The notes under the pieces are model-generated. The model did no database searches. It was not told where the DNA came from and saw only the letters and a program-made list of their open reading frames with translations. Position numbers and translations under genes: made by a program. DNA of 32,525 nucleotides, taken from Sedimentisphaerales bacterium. Its GTDB lineage: Bacteria; Planctomycetota; Phycisphaerae; Sedimentisphaerales; Anaerobacaceae. Of this stretch, positions 1 through 8,054 are shown piece after piece (within the stretch, counting starts at the first letter, position 1; every line of letters starts with the position of its first letter). Location: assembly GCA_030603595.1 (NCBI GenBank), contig JAUVXL010000020.1:1-32525 (forward strand), read 5' to 3'.

Positions 1-184
1 TGTTTGTTCTTAACGTTTGCTTGCCAGTGTGGACGGCCTTGCGTTGGGCAGCGTGGCGGACTTGCAATGGGAGCAACGGCTCTGTCCCGGTGACGCCAAA
101 ATCTGTTAAGAACTCTATATGACTTGTTCAGCAAGCCCTACGGTACACATAACAGCCCCGCAGACCCGCATTAGATATGGTTTA
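1..184. other. No gene recognised at the left edge
   Basis: Both strands were read. No open frame with a credible start and no repeat matching others in the window was found. The region is the 3' flank of the minus-strand ligase that ends at 185. A fragment of a gene lying further left cannot be excluded because the window cuts here. Confidence 0.4.
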
Positions 185-1957
185 TCAGCCGGTGATGTAT
201 TTTTGGCGTTTTATTTTGCCGGTTGAGGTCTTCTGGAATTCCTCTATTCGTATTTTGAGGCCGGCAGAGGAGATTTTCTCATGGGAGGAGAGATGGTTGC
301 TTTTCTGCTGGCACTTGCTGATGCTCTGCCAGACGAGGGACTTGAGCAGGTCGGGCTTTTTGATCAGGTCGGCCTCGGAATGGTTTGTTCGGCTCTTTAT
401 TGCGTTCAAGTCGGGGCGGACGATCGCGTGGACAGTCTCGGTTTGCACGCCGGCCGAATCCTTCTTTGTGCCGGGGACAACCAGTATCTCCTCGACAAAA
501 TTCGCCTCGGAAAGGGCCGACTCGACCAGTTCGGGATTGACGTTTTTCCCGCCGGGCAGGACGACGAGGAATTTCTTGCGGCCGGTGATAAAGAGATTGG
601 CGTCGGCGTCGAGGTAGCCCAAATCTCCGGTGTGCAGCCAGCGGACTCCGTCGGCATCGATTTCGATAGCGGCGGCGGTGGCTTTTTCGTTTTTGTAGTA
701 GCCCTTCATGATGCAGGGTCCGCCGAGCATTATCTCTCCCTTTTTGCCGGGCGGCAGAGTTTCATTCTGCTCGTTTACGATTTTGACGTCCATGGTGGGG
801 ATCGGCCTGCCGACCGAGCCGAGGCCGGAGACTCTATCGTTGAAGCCATAGACCGGCGAGTTCTCGGTCGTGCCGTAGCCTTCGTAGAGCAGCAGGCCCC
901 TTCGCCAAAAGACGTTGAGGACCCATTTTGGCATGGGGGCGGCTCCGGAGATGCAAAATCGCAGGTTCTCCCATCCCATTTTTTTAACGAGGCTTCCGCC
1001 TACCAGTTTTGGCAGATATCGGTCGAGGAGCCGAACGAGAATTCCCCCTTTTTTCTGCTGCTTTAGATTATCTTCGATCTTCCTGGCCAGGACCGTGAAG
1101 AGAGCGGGCGTGGCAATAAAGATGGTCGCTTTCTTGTTGCGGATGAGCTGCGGGATTTGGCGGTACTTGTTGGTGTATATGTTTTTGGCGCCGGTGGAAA
1201 AGGTCAGGAGTTTGCCGACGGTCAGGCCGAACGAGTGATGAGGCGGGAGAATGTGGGCGAGGATGTCGTCGCAGGTTATCCGGATTCTCTCGACGGTTCC
1301 TTCGATGTTGGCGATAAGGTTTGTATGCGTTAGCTCCACTTCTCGGGGGTCGCCGGTGGTTCCGGATGTGCAGAGAATTACGGCTGCGGCCTCGGCTTCG
1401 ACCCGACCGGCAATGCTTTGCAGCAGTTCGTCGGTCCGAGCGGTATCCAGGGTAACATCTTTGCCGTCCGGCCCTTTGAGGCCACTGAGGGAATCGCACA
1501 ACGGGGCGTCGAGCATTTCGACCAACCCCAGACTCCTGTCGGCGGTGAATTCTCTGATGTTCAGGCGGGATTCCTCGTCCTGATAGTCGTCCGCCATGAC
1601 GAGCAAGTCGGTATCGGTGTGAATTAGATGCTCGATTACGCCTTCGACCGGTCTTTCCGGGTCAATCAGGACGGGGACGGCTCCGGCAAGGACGGCTCCC
1701 CAGAATGCGACATCCCAATCGGCGCGGTTCTTGCCGAGGATGGCGATTTTGTCGCCTATATCAAGGCCTGCGGCCTGAGCGAGCCAGATAGCGAATTTGC
1801 GGGCTGATTTGTTCAATCGGCCGAACGTGAGCTGCTCGGAGCGTTCGGCCCTGACTATTTCGAGACATACCTTGTCCCCGCCGCAGGCGGGCTCGGACGC
1901 CGCGAGAGACTCGTTGAAAAGCTCGATCAACGTGTTGAACCTGAATTGCGTCCTCAT
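185..1957 (-). CDS. AMP-forming acyl-CoA/acyl-ACP synthetase family ligase
   Basis: This 590-residue protein has the complete layout of the ANL (AMP-binding) superfamily, which activates a carboxylic acid with ATP to an acyl-adenylate and then passes it to CoA or a carrier protein. The phosphate-binding loop TSGTTGDP lies at residues 197-204. It is followed by REVELTH where most relatives have KGVxLTH, so the usual Lys-Gly is Arg-Glu. An adenine-site motif GYGTTENSP occurs around residue 360. The hinge region TGDLGYLD followed by GRKKF occurs around 445-465. The catalytic C-terminal lysine sits in STGKIKR (K581). The length and the lack of extra domains fit a fatty-acid or aryl-acid ligase; the substrate cannot be read from the sequence. 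It starts at ATG 1957 without a clear Shine-Dalgarno. It is separated from rtcA by a dispersed repeat, so an operon with rtcA is doubtful. Confidence 0.9.
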   Translation of the reverse strand: MRTQFRFNTLIELFNESLAASEPACGGDKVCLEIVRAERSEQLTFGRLNKSARKFAIWLAQAAGLDIGDKIAILGKNRADWDVAFWGAVLAGAVPVLIDPERPVEGVIEHLIHTDTDLLVMADDYQDEESRLNIREFTADRSLGLVEMLDAPLCDSLSGLKGPDGKDVTLDTARTDELLQSIAGRVEAEAAAVILCTSGTTGDPREVELTHTNLIANIEGTVERIRITCDDILAHILPPHHSFGLTVGKLLTFSTGAKNIYTNKYRQIPQLIRNKKATIFIATPALFTVLARKIEDNLKQQKKGGILVRLLDRYLPKLVGGSLVKKMGWENLRFCISGAAPMPKWVLNVFWRRGLLLYEGYGTTENSPVYGFNDRVSGLGSVGRPIPTMDVKIVNEQNETLPPGKKGEIMLGGPCIMKGYYKNEKATAAAIEIDADGVRWLHTGDLGYLDADANLFITGRKKFLVVLPGGKNVNPELVESALSEANFVEEILVVPGTKKDSAGVQTETVHAIVRPDLNAIKSRTNHSEADLIKKPDLLKSLVWQSISKCQQKSNHLSSHEKISSAGLKIRIEEFQKTSTGKIKRQKYITG

Positions 1958-2059
1958 ATCGACAATAGTATAGCGAAGAGGGCTTGATTATACAAGAATT
2001 TTCCTCACCACCGTAGCCGCGGGGTGTGGGCAGACTTTCTGGCAACTGAGTTCTATCGT

Positions 2060-2240
2060 GTCATGATGAGTGAAACGAAGCATCCGGCCCAGAAGCAAAT
2101 GGACCAGTCGAGTATGAAAGACTAACTCGCCTTGCAACCCAGATTCTTCGTCCGCCCGAGGCGGACTCAGAATGACAAATGAGTGTAACGTCTTGTCATC
2201 GAAAAGATTACGCCGTGCCGGAAGAATTAGCCACGCCCGC
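2060..2240. repeat. Dispersed palindromic repeat, copy 1 (GTCATgnTGAG family)
   Basis: The element begins GTCATGATGAGTGAAAC and contains the inward arm AGATTCTTCG...CTCAGAATGAC near 2141-2176. It continues with TGTAACgtCTTGTCA and ends at about 2240. A second copy with the same order of blocks lies at 9470-9640. The arms resemble the widespread bacterial repeat whose translation reads HPERSEG / RCAQND, also seen at 23806-23915. It fills most of the gap between the ligase and the rtcA stop codon. Confidence 0.75.
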
Positions 2241-2252
2241 AACCGCTGCAAT

Positions 2253-3278
2253 CTACGGCGATTGGCAGGAAACGCGGTATTGCCGGGGCTGCTCGACGGT
2301 GTTGAAATCGACGGGGAGGAATTGCTTTATGACTTCGATATTCGTTAGGAGGTGGTTGGACAGTTCGGATGTCGTGAAGGCGCCGGCGTTTGAGACGGCC
2401 ATGTAGATAAGCAATTGGTCAGCTAAGAAACGGTCCACAACGGCGCCGCTTTTTAGGAAATCCTGGGCCAGACTGACTACCTCGCCGACCACTTTCTCGG
2501 AGGGCTTGCCCTTTTGGCCGAAGGCAGTGAAGACCGTTGTCCGCCCACCGCTGCAAATTCGGAGCATGACGCAATTGCCCGGACCGTCGGAATCGGTCGC
2601 TTCGACATGCTCGATGTCCGCGATATTCAGGGCGCTGTCCGACAAGAGCTTTTCCTGGCGGCGGGCGATTTGGGCTGGGAGCCTGGCGGTGTATATTCGT
2701 GCGTGAATTTGAAATTCATCGCCGCTGCCGCACAGGTCTATTGGGCGGGCCGATTGTCCGCTGGGCTCGATACTGAAGGTCATCTTCCCTCCGCCTGCGG
2801 GATAGAAGCCATGCTTTATGAGCTTGCATCTGCCGGAGAACCCGGCCGGCGAGATCGCGGGCAGGAACGTCTCGCTTAGAAAATCGAACGGCGGCGCCCA
2901 GGGGTTGTGCGTTCCGCCGGTGACGGTGACGCGGGACGGTTTGTAGACGCCGAACAGAGCGGGCAGGACCGTTTGAACGACCAGGGATGCGGAGCCGGCC
3001 GAACCTATATCGAAATGAAAATCGCCGCTGCGCACCGGGCCAGGCCGGAAGTCCAGGATATGGGAACCCAAGGCATCGCCTTGGCATTTGCCTTTGCTGA
3101 TTTCGCACGCGGCTTGCGCACAGACCAAATGCTGCCTGGCTAAGCCGGGGTTACGGCGAGCGGCGCGAATGTTCTCGATACGCAGGGGCTTACCCGTTAT
3201 GCAAGACAGCGCCAGGCTCGTCCGCAGTATCTGGCCGCCGCCTTCTTCTTTGCTTCCGTCAATCAAGACTGTTTTCAT
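2253..3278 (-). CDS. rtcA: RNA 3'-terminal phosphate cyclase
   Basis: RtcA converts an RNA 3'-phosphate to a 2',3'-cyclic phosphate using ATP, through a covalent histidine-AMP intermediate. The 341-residue product matches the family from end to end. It opens with VLIDGSKEEGGGQILRT, has the internal glycine-rich segment GSAGSASLVVQTVLPAL and the segment GGTHNPWAPPFDF, and closes with FLADQLL and NHLLTNI. The histidine of NHLLTNI is residue 309, the same number as the adenylated histidine described for E. coli RtcA. The ATG at 3278 is preceded by GAAAGGAA at good spacing. No rtcB ligase or rtcR regulator is visible nearby. The DUF429 gene ends 71 bp upstream in the same direction, so the two may be cotranscribed. 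A diverged copy of the first 20 codons lies upstream at 4105-4206. Confidence 0.93.
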   Translation of the reverse strand: MKTVLIDGSKEEGGGQILRTSLALSCITGKPLRIENIRAARRNPGLARQHLVCAQAACEISKGKCQGDALGSHILDFRPGPVRSGDFHFDIGSAGSASLVVQTVLPALFGVYKPSRVTVTGGTHNPWAPPFDFLSETFLPAISPAGFSGRCKLIKHGFYPAGGGKMTFSIEPSGQSARPIDLCGSGDEFQIHARIYTARLPAQIARRQEKLLSDSALNIADIEHVEATDSDGPGNCVMLRICSGGRTTVFTAFGQKGKPSEKVVGEVVSLAQDFLKSGAVVDRFLADQLLIYMAVSNAGAFTTSELSNHLLTNIEVIKQFLPVDFNTVEQPRQYRVSCQSP

Positions 3279-3349
3279 CTGTTCCTTTCACTCAAGCCCA
3301 ACTTGAAACCGCCGCCATGCGCGCAGGTTCGGCCCATCGACATATGTCC

Positions 3350-4099
3350 CTACACAACCGGATACAGCATCTCCACCCGGAGTCCCTTGCTGTCAAACGG
3401 CGGTTTCTCAGGAAGCGTGGCGGCTCTGCCCATGACGGCTTGAGCAGCGGTCCAGGCGGCAGCAACGGCATCATACGCATCGTCCATGAGGTAGCCGCGA
3501 GAGGGAGCCCGTGCGAGTAGATCATCCATGTTTGGGAGGACGTCCACAAGGAGATTGTGGCGTTGGGCCTGGCCCGGAACGGTCTTCTTGTTGTGCCGCA
3601 TAGCTCTGCCGTTATTCAGAGCCCAGAAGCAAACTTCCGGGTGGATTTCACGTACGCGTCTTTGAACCATAGGGTCCATGAGCTCATCAACTTCACGAAT
3701 CTTGGGCAGTATGCCAAAGCTTTGCTTGCTCAGCCCTTTGCCGCATACCCGTCGCGAGATCTTATTCGCCGCGGGGTAGTCCTCTGCTGTCAGACACGAT
3801 CTTACCGGCACCCTGAACACACTTCTGCCTCTTGCAGGACCCAAGAGGCGACAAGCTTCTACATCGCACTGCCTTGGAAACGTGTCATCACTGAGACCTA
3901 TTGGCATATCAACGCATACCAGGTCACATCCTGCGGTCTCTGCCAGGACGCTTGTGAAGTCTTCGGCAACGAAAATCGTTTTCGCTTTGAATTTATAGGA
4001 ACCGCTCTGCTCGGAACGTTCCACCGATCCCTCAACAAGTGCGACAAGCCATCCGGCTTTGCATCCGTCCACACCAGCAACTTGAAATAATTCTCTCAT
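3350..4099 (-). CDS. DUF429 family protein (predicted RNase-H-fold nuclease)
   Basis: This is a 249-residue protein when started at ATG 4099. That start has GAGGA about 9 nt upstream and begins directly before the family's opening motif VAGVDGCKAGW. Longer in-frame extension to 4216 is possible but would read through unrelated DNA. Other family-like stretches are VDMPIGL, the arginine-rich PARGRSVFRVPVR, and the C-terminal DDAYDAVAAAWTA. DUF429 proteins are poorly characterised and are predicted to have an RNase-H-like fold with acidic residues in these motifs; substrate and role are unknown. The position just upstream of rtcA on the same strand hints at a shared role in nucleic-acid end metabolism, which is inference only. 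Confidence 0.82.
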   Translation of the reverse strand: MRELFQVAGVDGCKAGWLVALVEGSVERSEQSGSYKFKAKTIFVAEDFTSVLAETAGCDLVCVDMPIGLSDDTFPRQCDVEACRLLGPARGRSVFRVPVRSCLTAEDYPAANKISRRVCGKGLSKQSFGILPKIREVDELMDPMVQRRVREIHPEVCFWALNNGRAMRHNKKTVPGQAQRHNLLVDVLPNMDDLLARAPSRGYLMDDAYDAVAAAWTAAQAVMGRAATLPEKPPFDSKGLRVEMLYPVV

Positions 4100-4104
4100 C
4101 GGCT

Positions 4105-4206
4105 TTATCCTCGAAGTTTTCTCAAGTATTCCAGGCCGGCTGGCTTGGTTCGTAATATCCGGCCGCTGCCTTCTACTATACTCGCGTCGATTATGACTTT
4201 GCTCAC
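4105..4206 (-). pseudogene. Remnant N-terminus of an rtcA-like gene
   Basis: Read from GTG 4206 on the minus strand, this 33-codon frame begins SKVIIDASIVEGSGRILRT and then continues unrelated to a TAA at 4105. The first 20 residues align with the start of the intact RtcA (KTVLIDGSKEEGGGQILRT): identical K, V, ID, S, EG, G and ILRT in register. The rest of the cyclase is missing. Instead the DUF429 gene begins at 4099, just after the stop, and its Shine-Dalgarno overlaps the end of this frame. It is most simply a relic of a second, diverged cyclase gene or of a rearrangement around DUF429. It could also be translated as a short leader, since AAAGGA lies upstream. Confidence 0.6.
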
Positions 4207-4228
4207 GAGAACGCATTGTCCTTTCTGT

Positions 4229-5968
4229 TCAGGGCCTCTTCTTGTTGACAAATTTTCTTATCTGGGTGACCGTGAATGAATTGAGAATGTCCGCCTTTGT
4301 TGCCCATCCTCTTGCTGCGGTTGCCAAGCCGAAGCCCATCAGGCCGAGGGCGACGGTGCTGTGAGCGTCTGTGCCGATGGCGAGCTTGACGCCCGCCTCG
4401 ATGGCCATTTTGCAGTGTGTATCCTTCAGGTCCAGCCGCCATGGGTTTGCGTTGACCTCGAGGGCGGTATGCGTTTGTGCGGCGTGGGCGACTACGGCGG
4501 CGATATCGATGTCCATTGGCTCTCGCCGGCCGAACAGCCTGCCCGTGGGGTGGGCGATGCAGTTGACGTAGGGATTGTCCATCGCCTTGAGGGTCCGCAT
4601 CGTTATCTCTTCACGGGCGCCGGACTGGCCCAAGTGTATCGAGGCTATCACAAAGTCGAGGTCGGCGAGCAACTCATTGTCGAAGTCTATGGAGCCGTCG
4701 GAGAGGATATCGACCTCTGTGCCGGCTAATACGGTTATGCCCTTTAGCTTCTCATTGATTCTGCGGATTTGGTCGATTTGGCGGGCGAGCTTCTTGGGGG
4801 AGAGGCCGTTGGCGATGGCCAGGGAGTGCGAATGGTCGGTGATGCAGATGTATTTGTAGCCCAGGTCTGCGGCGGTCTCGGCGAGTTCTTCGATTTCGCA
4901 ATCACCGTCGGAGGCGACGGTGTGCATGTGGAAATCGCCCTTGATATCGGCGAATTCAATCAGTTTGGGGAGGCTGTGATTCTTTGCCGCCTCAATCTCG
5001 CCCCGGTCTTCGCGGAGGACCGGGAGGATATAATCGAGGTCGAGCTTTTTATATATCTGCCGCTCGTCGACGCCGGCAATCATTTTATCGCCTTTGAACA
5101 GGCCGTACTCGTTGAGCTTCAGCTTCGCCTTTACGGCGATTTCCCGCAGACGGACGTTGTGGGCCTTGGAGCCGGTGAAATACTGCCAAGCCGCTCCGAA
5201 GCTTTCCTCCGGGACGACTCGGACATCGACCTGGACGTCGCATGTGCTCGTCTCGATTATCACAGAACCTTTGGTCGAGCCGGAGGCGAGGACTTCTTTG
5301 ACGAAGGCCGCCTTGGTGAAGGCCTCGATGATTCGCTTCGAGGCGTTCTCCTGGCCTGCAATGCCTACGAGGATATCGACGTCGCCGATTGTTTCGGCGC
5401 GGCGTCGCAGGGAGCCGGCCGTTTGAATCGTCAAGAGTTCTGAGTAGGACCGCAGCATTGCGCCGACGATTCCGGCCGCCTCCAGTGCCTGGTCGATACG
5501 TATTCTGCCGGTGGATTTCTCTAAGAAGGCGATGCCTCTTGCGATGCCGGCGGCCTTCTTTTCGCCGAAGCCGGGCAGTTGGGCGAGCGAGCCGGTCTCG
5601 ATGGCGTCCTTCAAGTCGGCGATGCTGGTGACGTTGAGCTTATCGTAAACCGCCTTGACGCCTTTTGGACCGATGCCTGGTATTTGCAGCAGGTCGAGCA
5701 GGTTCGGCGGTATCTTTGCGAGCAGGTCCTGATGGGCGGTTATCGAGCCGGTCTCGACGAACTCTTTTATCTTGGCCAGGCTCGATTTGCCGATGCCGGG
5801 GGTATCTGCGAGTCGGCCGGTCTCCAGGAGCAGCTCGATGTCGGCGGGAATATCCCCGATGATCCGTGAGACCTTTCGATAGCTGTTGATACGAAACCGA
5901 TCCTCGCCGAGGATCTCCATGATATCAGCCATCCGGCCAAAAACGTCACTAAGAACCGCGTTCTTCAT
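4229..5968 (-). CDS. polX: DNA polymerase/3'-5' exonuclease PolX
   Basis: PolX combines a family X repair polymerase with a PHP metal-dependent exonuclease and acts in base-excision and gap-filling repair. The 579-residue product shows the standard order. Helix-hairpin-helix motifs lie at residues 57-61 (PGIGK), 97-101 (PGIGP) and 132-135 (PGFG). The polymerase palm has GDVDILV with D196 and D198, and a third aspartate D248 in VQVDVR. A linker follows, then the PHP domain beginning GDFHMHT at 344-350, with later TDHSHS, GTEVDIL, ASIHLG, IAHPTGR and GTDAHS segments that supply metal ligands. All key residues are present, so the enzyme looks intact. The start ATG 5968 has only a weak, distant AGGA. 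It is the first gene of the minus-strand block. Confidence 0.95.
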   Translation of the reverse strand: MKNAVLSDVFGRMADIMEILGEDRFRINSYRKVSRIIGDIPADIELLLETGRLADTPGIGKSSLAKIKEFVETGSITAHQDLLAKIPPNLLDLLQIPGIGPKGVKAVYDKLNVTSIADLKDAIETGSLAQLPGFGEKKAAGIARGIAFLEKSTGRIRIDQALEAAGIVGAMLRSYSELLTIQTAGSLRRRAETIGDVDILVGIAGQENASKRIIEAFTKAAFVKEVLASGSTKGSVIIETSTCDVQVDVRVVPEESFGAAWQYFTGSKAHNVRLREIAVKAKLKLNEYGLFKGDKMIAGVDERQIYKKLDLDYILPVLREDRGEIEAAKNHSLPKLIEFADIKGDFHMHTVASDGDCEIEELAETAADLGYKYICITDHSHSLAIANGLSPKKLARQIDQIRRINEKLKGITVLAGTEVDILSDGSIDFDNELLADLDFVIASIHLGQSGAREEITMRTLKAMDNPYVNCIAHPTGRLFGRREPMDIDIAAVVAHAAQTHTALEVNANPWRLDLKDTHCKMAIEAGVKLAIGTDAHSTVALGLMGFGLATAARGWATKADILNSFTVTQIRKFVNKKRP

Positions 5969-6093
5969 AAAGGCGATTATATCCTGGCAGGACCAAAATC
6001 AAAGTCATATTTCCCGCCTCCGGTCTCAACACTTTGAGGTTCCCAATCCTTGCGCCAATCCGGTATGATTCTGCATAGAATCAAGGGACAGCG

Positions 6094-6250
6094 CCACGCC
6101 CAAACGAAGTTTGAGCGTGCCACCCCTCTGCGACAGCGTATTGGTGGACGGATTTGCATAGGGCCACGCCCAAACACAGTTTGAGCGTGCCACCCCTCCG
6201 TTTAACGAAATGGATAAATAGAGTGTGGCACCTTCAAACTTGTTTGGAGG
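6094..6250. repeat. REP cluster left of the RAYT gene
   Basis: This 157-bp unit contains two direct hairpins, CACGCCCAAAC-gaa-GTTTGAGCGTG and CACGCCCAAAC-aca-GTTTGAGCGTG. A third, weaker hairpin CCTTCAAAC-ttg-TTTGGAGG lies at the right end. It matches 6844-7000 over its full length with about seven substitutions and no length change. It lies 24 bp before the transposase start. The layout is that of REP/BIME elements mobilised by a RAYT. Confidence 0.9.
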
Positions 6251-6274
6251 CGTCTTCTGAGTTACAGTACCAAG

Positions 6275-6841
6275 ATGGCTCGTGAAGAGATGCATCGTAA
6301 GAAGTGTCGTCGTTATAATTTCCCCGGACATGCACACGAATTAACGTTTTGCTGCTATCGCAACCGGGCGTTTCTATCAAAAGAGAGAACGTGTCAATAT
6401 CTGGTTGATGCAGTCCAGATGGCCAGGAAAAAGCATGACTTTGACCTGTGGGCCTATGTGTTTATGCCCGAACATGTGCACATTCTTATCTGTCCGAGGA
6501 GGCAAGACTATTCGATTTCACAGATATTGCTCTCGATAAAACAATCGGTTTCGCGAAAGGCTATTATATATCTTAGAAAACACAATCCGCGGGGGCTGAG
6601 GTCACTTGCCACGGGACAAAAGCACACGCCTTATCGTTTTTGGCAGAGTGGCGGCGGATATGACAGGAATATTTCATCACCCAACACGCTTACAAGTGCT
6701 GTAAGGTACATTCACAACAATCCGGTTCGACGAGAACTGGTAGATTCGGCTGGGCAATGGTATTATTCCAGCGCCAGAGATTGGGAGGGCAAGGTCAGCG
6801 GACCAGTGCTAATAGATTTTGACAGTTTTCCTACAGTGTAA
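6275..6841 (+). CDS. REP-associated tyrosine transposase (RAYT, IS200-like Y1 family)
   Basis: RAYTs are single-strand HUH endonucleases related to IS200/IS605 TnpA that cut and move REP hairpins. The 188-residue protein has the HUH pair in MPEHVHIL (H67, H69). The probable nucleophile tyrosine is Y129, in the segment GGGYDRNI after RFWQ. The family signature YIHNNPVRR lies at 145-153. The opening residues KKCRRYNFPGHAHELTF resemble the first strand of the fold. ATG 6275 has no good Shine-Dalgarno; ATG 6290 is an alternative start. The stop at 6841 is two bases from the right-hand repeat. The gene lies as a discrete insert between polX and the sigma-factor gene, with no other transposon gene. 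Confidence 0.9.
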   Translation: MAREEMHRKKCRRYNFPGHAHELTFCCYRNRAFLSKERTCQYLVDAVQMARKKHDFDLWAYVFMPEHVHILICPRRQDYSISQILLSIKQSVSRKAIIYLRKHNPRGLRSLATGQKHTPYRFWQSGGGYDRNISSPNTLTSAVRYIHNNPVRRELVDSAGQWYYSSARDWEGKVSGPVLIDFDSFPTV

Positions 6842-6843
6842 GA

Positions 6844-7000
6844 CCACGCCCAAACGAAGTTTGAGCGTGCCACCCCTCCGCGACGGCGTATTGGCGGACG
6901 GATTTGTATAGCGCCACGCCCAAACACAGTTTGAGCGTGCCACCCCTCCGTTTAACAAAATGGATAAATAAAGTGTGGCACCTTCAAACTTGTTTGGAGG
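6844..7000. repeat. REP cluster right of the RAYT gene
   Basis: This is the near-identical direct copy of 6094-6250, with the same two CACGCCCAAAC...GTTTGAGCGTG hairpins and the terminal TTCAAAC...GTTTGGAGG hairpin. The similarity fades a few bases past 7000. Both copies have the same orientation relative to the transposase. Confidence 0.9.
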
Positions 7001-7281
7001 TGTTTTCTCACAGTATGCTTCGCTAATCCAGAACATTGAGGCCTTTTTTGATCGCGTATTGTTTAGGGGCTTGGATTTCTTTTTGTGTTGGTCTGCGGTT
7101 TATTTTTGGGTGAGCTACGGCTTTGTAGCAGGGATCTGTGAGGGCCCACAGTTTGCGGAGTTGCGGGTTGAAATCGGCCATATTCATTGATGATGTCTTG
7201 CCAAATATAGTTTTGCGAGTCAAGACCTGCGGTAAAATACGTGTTTAGCCGGACAACCGGCCTTGCAGCGTCCTGGCAGAA
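7001..7281. other. Intergenic stretch with no supported gene
   Basis: This stretch lies between the right REP cluster and the next palindrome. A minus-strand frame of 54-66 codons starting near 7223 or 7187 exists (opening ADFNPQLRKLWAL), but it has no convincing ribosome site and no family I recognise. I see no promoter or RNA structure here that I can support. Confidence 0.35.
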
Positions 7282-7328
7282 CACGGGCTTGAAGCCCGTG
7301 AGACCACGGCCAAGATGGCCGTGCCACG
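7282..7328. repeat. REP-like double palindrome, copy 1
   Basis: A perfect palindromic arm pair CACGGGCTT-g-AAGCCCGTG is followed by CCACGGCC-aaga-TGGCCGTG-CCACG. A second copy lies at 12636-12682. It differs in sequence from the RAYT-flanking hairpins, although both end in GTGCCAC. It precedes the sigma-factor promoter region. Confidence 0.8.
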
Positions 7329-7358
7329 AGGCAGTTACGCCCGGCAAACCTTTTGTTA

Positions 7359-7388
7359 TTGCGGAAAAACCTCGTTTACTGTACAGTA
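7359..7388 (+). promoter_or_regulatory. Possible promoter and operator of the sigma-factor gene
   Basis: TTGCGG (7359-7364) and TACAGT (7382-7387) are 17 bp apart and lie upstream of the ATG at 7415. The second box overlaps a perfect 12-bp palindrome TACTGTACAGTA (7377-7388), a plausible operator. Both assignments rest on pattern only. Confidence 0.3.
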
Positions 7389-7414
7389 TAGGCGGGTGAA
7401 TCAGGAATTAAATA

Positions 7415-8035
7415 ATGGCGAAAAAGATGAAATCCCCGGAACAGAAGGCCGATTCTGCGCATCGTAGAAGTAAGCGACAGAAGATCGATACGAAGGACGA
7501 CCATTTGGAAGATGGGCATGATTCGCTTGCCGCGAGGCTCAGAGACGGCGACTGTGCCGCCGCGGCCGAGCTTGTTGAGATGTATTATCAACGGATTTTC
7601 CTCTATATGAGGAGGCTGGGCCACGACAGGCAGGTCAGCGAAGATTTGACGCAAGAGAGCTTTCTCAACGCCTGGTATCATATAGGCCAGTTGAAAGACG
7701 GCAAGGCCCTGGCGAGCTGGCTTTATCGCATTGCAAGCAATGTATCGAAGCTGTACTGGCGCAGGCACAAAGGAAAGAAGATAGTGAGCATCGAATGGAT
7801 CGATGCGCCGGAAGACAGCATAATTGAGGGCGACAGAAGCAGCGAATACGAGCAGTTGGAGCAATTGCGGCAAACGGTTGGGCAATTGCCGGCTAAGTTG
7901 AAAGAGGTAATCGTATTGCACTATATGCAGCATTTAACGATTTCCGAGGGCGCCAAGGCGGCCGGCATCAGGCAGGGCACGTTCAAGAGCAGACTGAGCA
8001 GGGGACTGAAAATCCTCAGAAAACAATTGCCATAA
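7415..8035 (+). CDS. ECF-type RNA polymerase sigma-70 factor
   Basis: The 206-residue protein has sigma region 2 at about residues 35-120, including EDLTQESFLNAW (76-87, core-binding helix) and the -10 recognition helix around ALASWLYRIASNVSKLYWRR. Sigma region 4 at about 145-205 starts with LPAKLKEVIVLHY and carries an HTH in ISEGAKAAGIRQGTFKSRL. Regions 1 and 3 are absent, as expected for extracytoplasmic-function factors. A lysine/arginine-rich leader of about 30 residues precedes region 2. ATG 7415 has AGGA about 11 nt upstream. The next gene begins 19 bp after the stop and encodes a membrane-anchored protein of the size and topology of an anti-sigma factor. The target promoters are unknown. 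Confidence 0.9.
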   Translation: MAKKMKSPEQKADSAHRRSKRQKIDTKDDHLEDGHDSLAARLRDGDCAAAAELVEMYYQRIFLYMRRLGHDRQVSEDLTQESFLNAWYHIGQLKDGKALASWLYRIASNVSKLYWRRHKGKKIVSIEWIDAPEDSIIEGDRSSEYEQLEQLRQTVGQLPAKLKEVIVLHYMQHLTISEGAKAAGIRQGTFKSRLSRGLKILRKQLP

Positions 8036-8054
8036 GTGAGATGGATTTGGGCTA

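Noticed and set aside
281-1066. Plus-strand 261-codon ORF
   Set aside because: Antisense to the AMP-binding ligase, whose motifs are complete on the minus strand. Long shadow frames are expected in GC-rich coding DNA.
6026-6337. Minus-strand ORFs across the REP clusters (also 6809-7036)
   Set aside because: The same peptide (NKFEGATLYLS) appears from both repeat copies, so it reflects the repeated DNA, not a gene.
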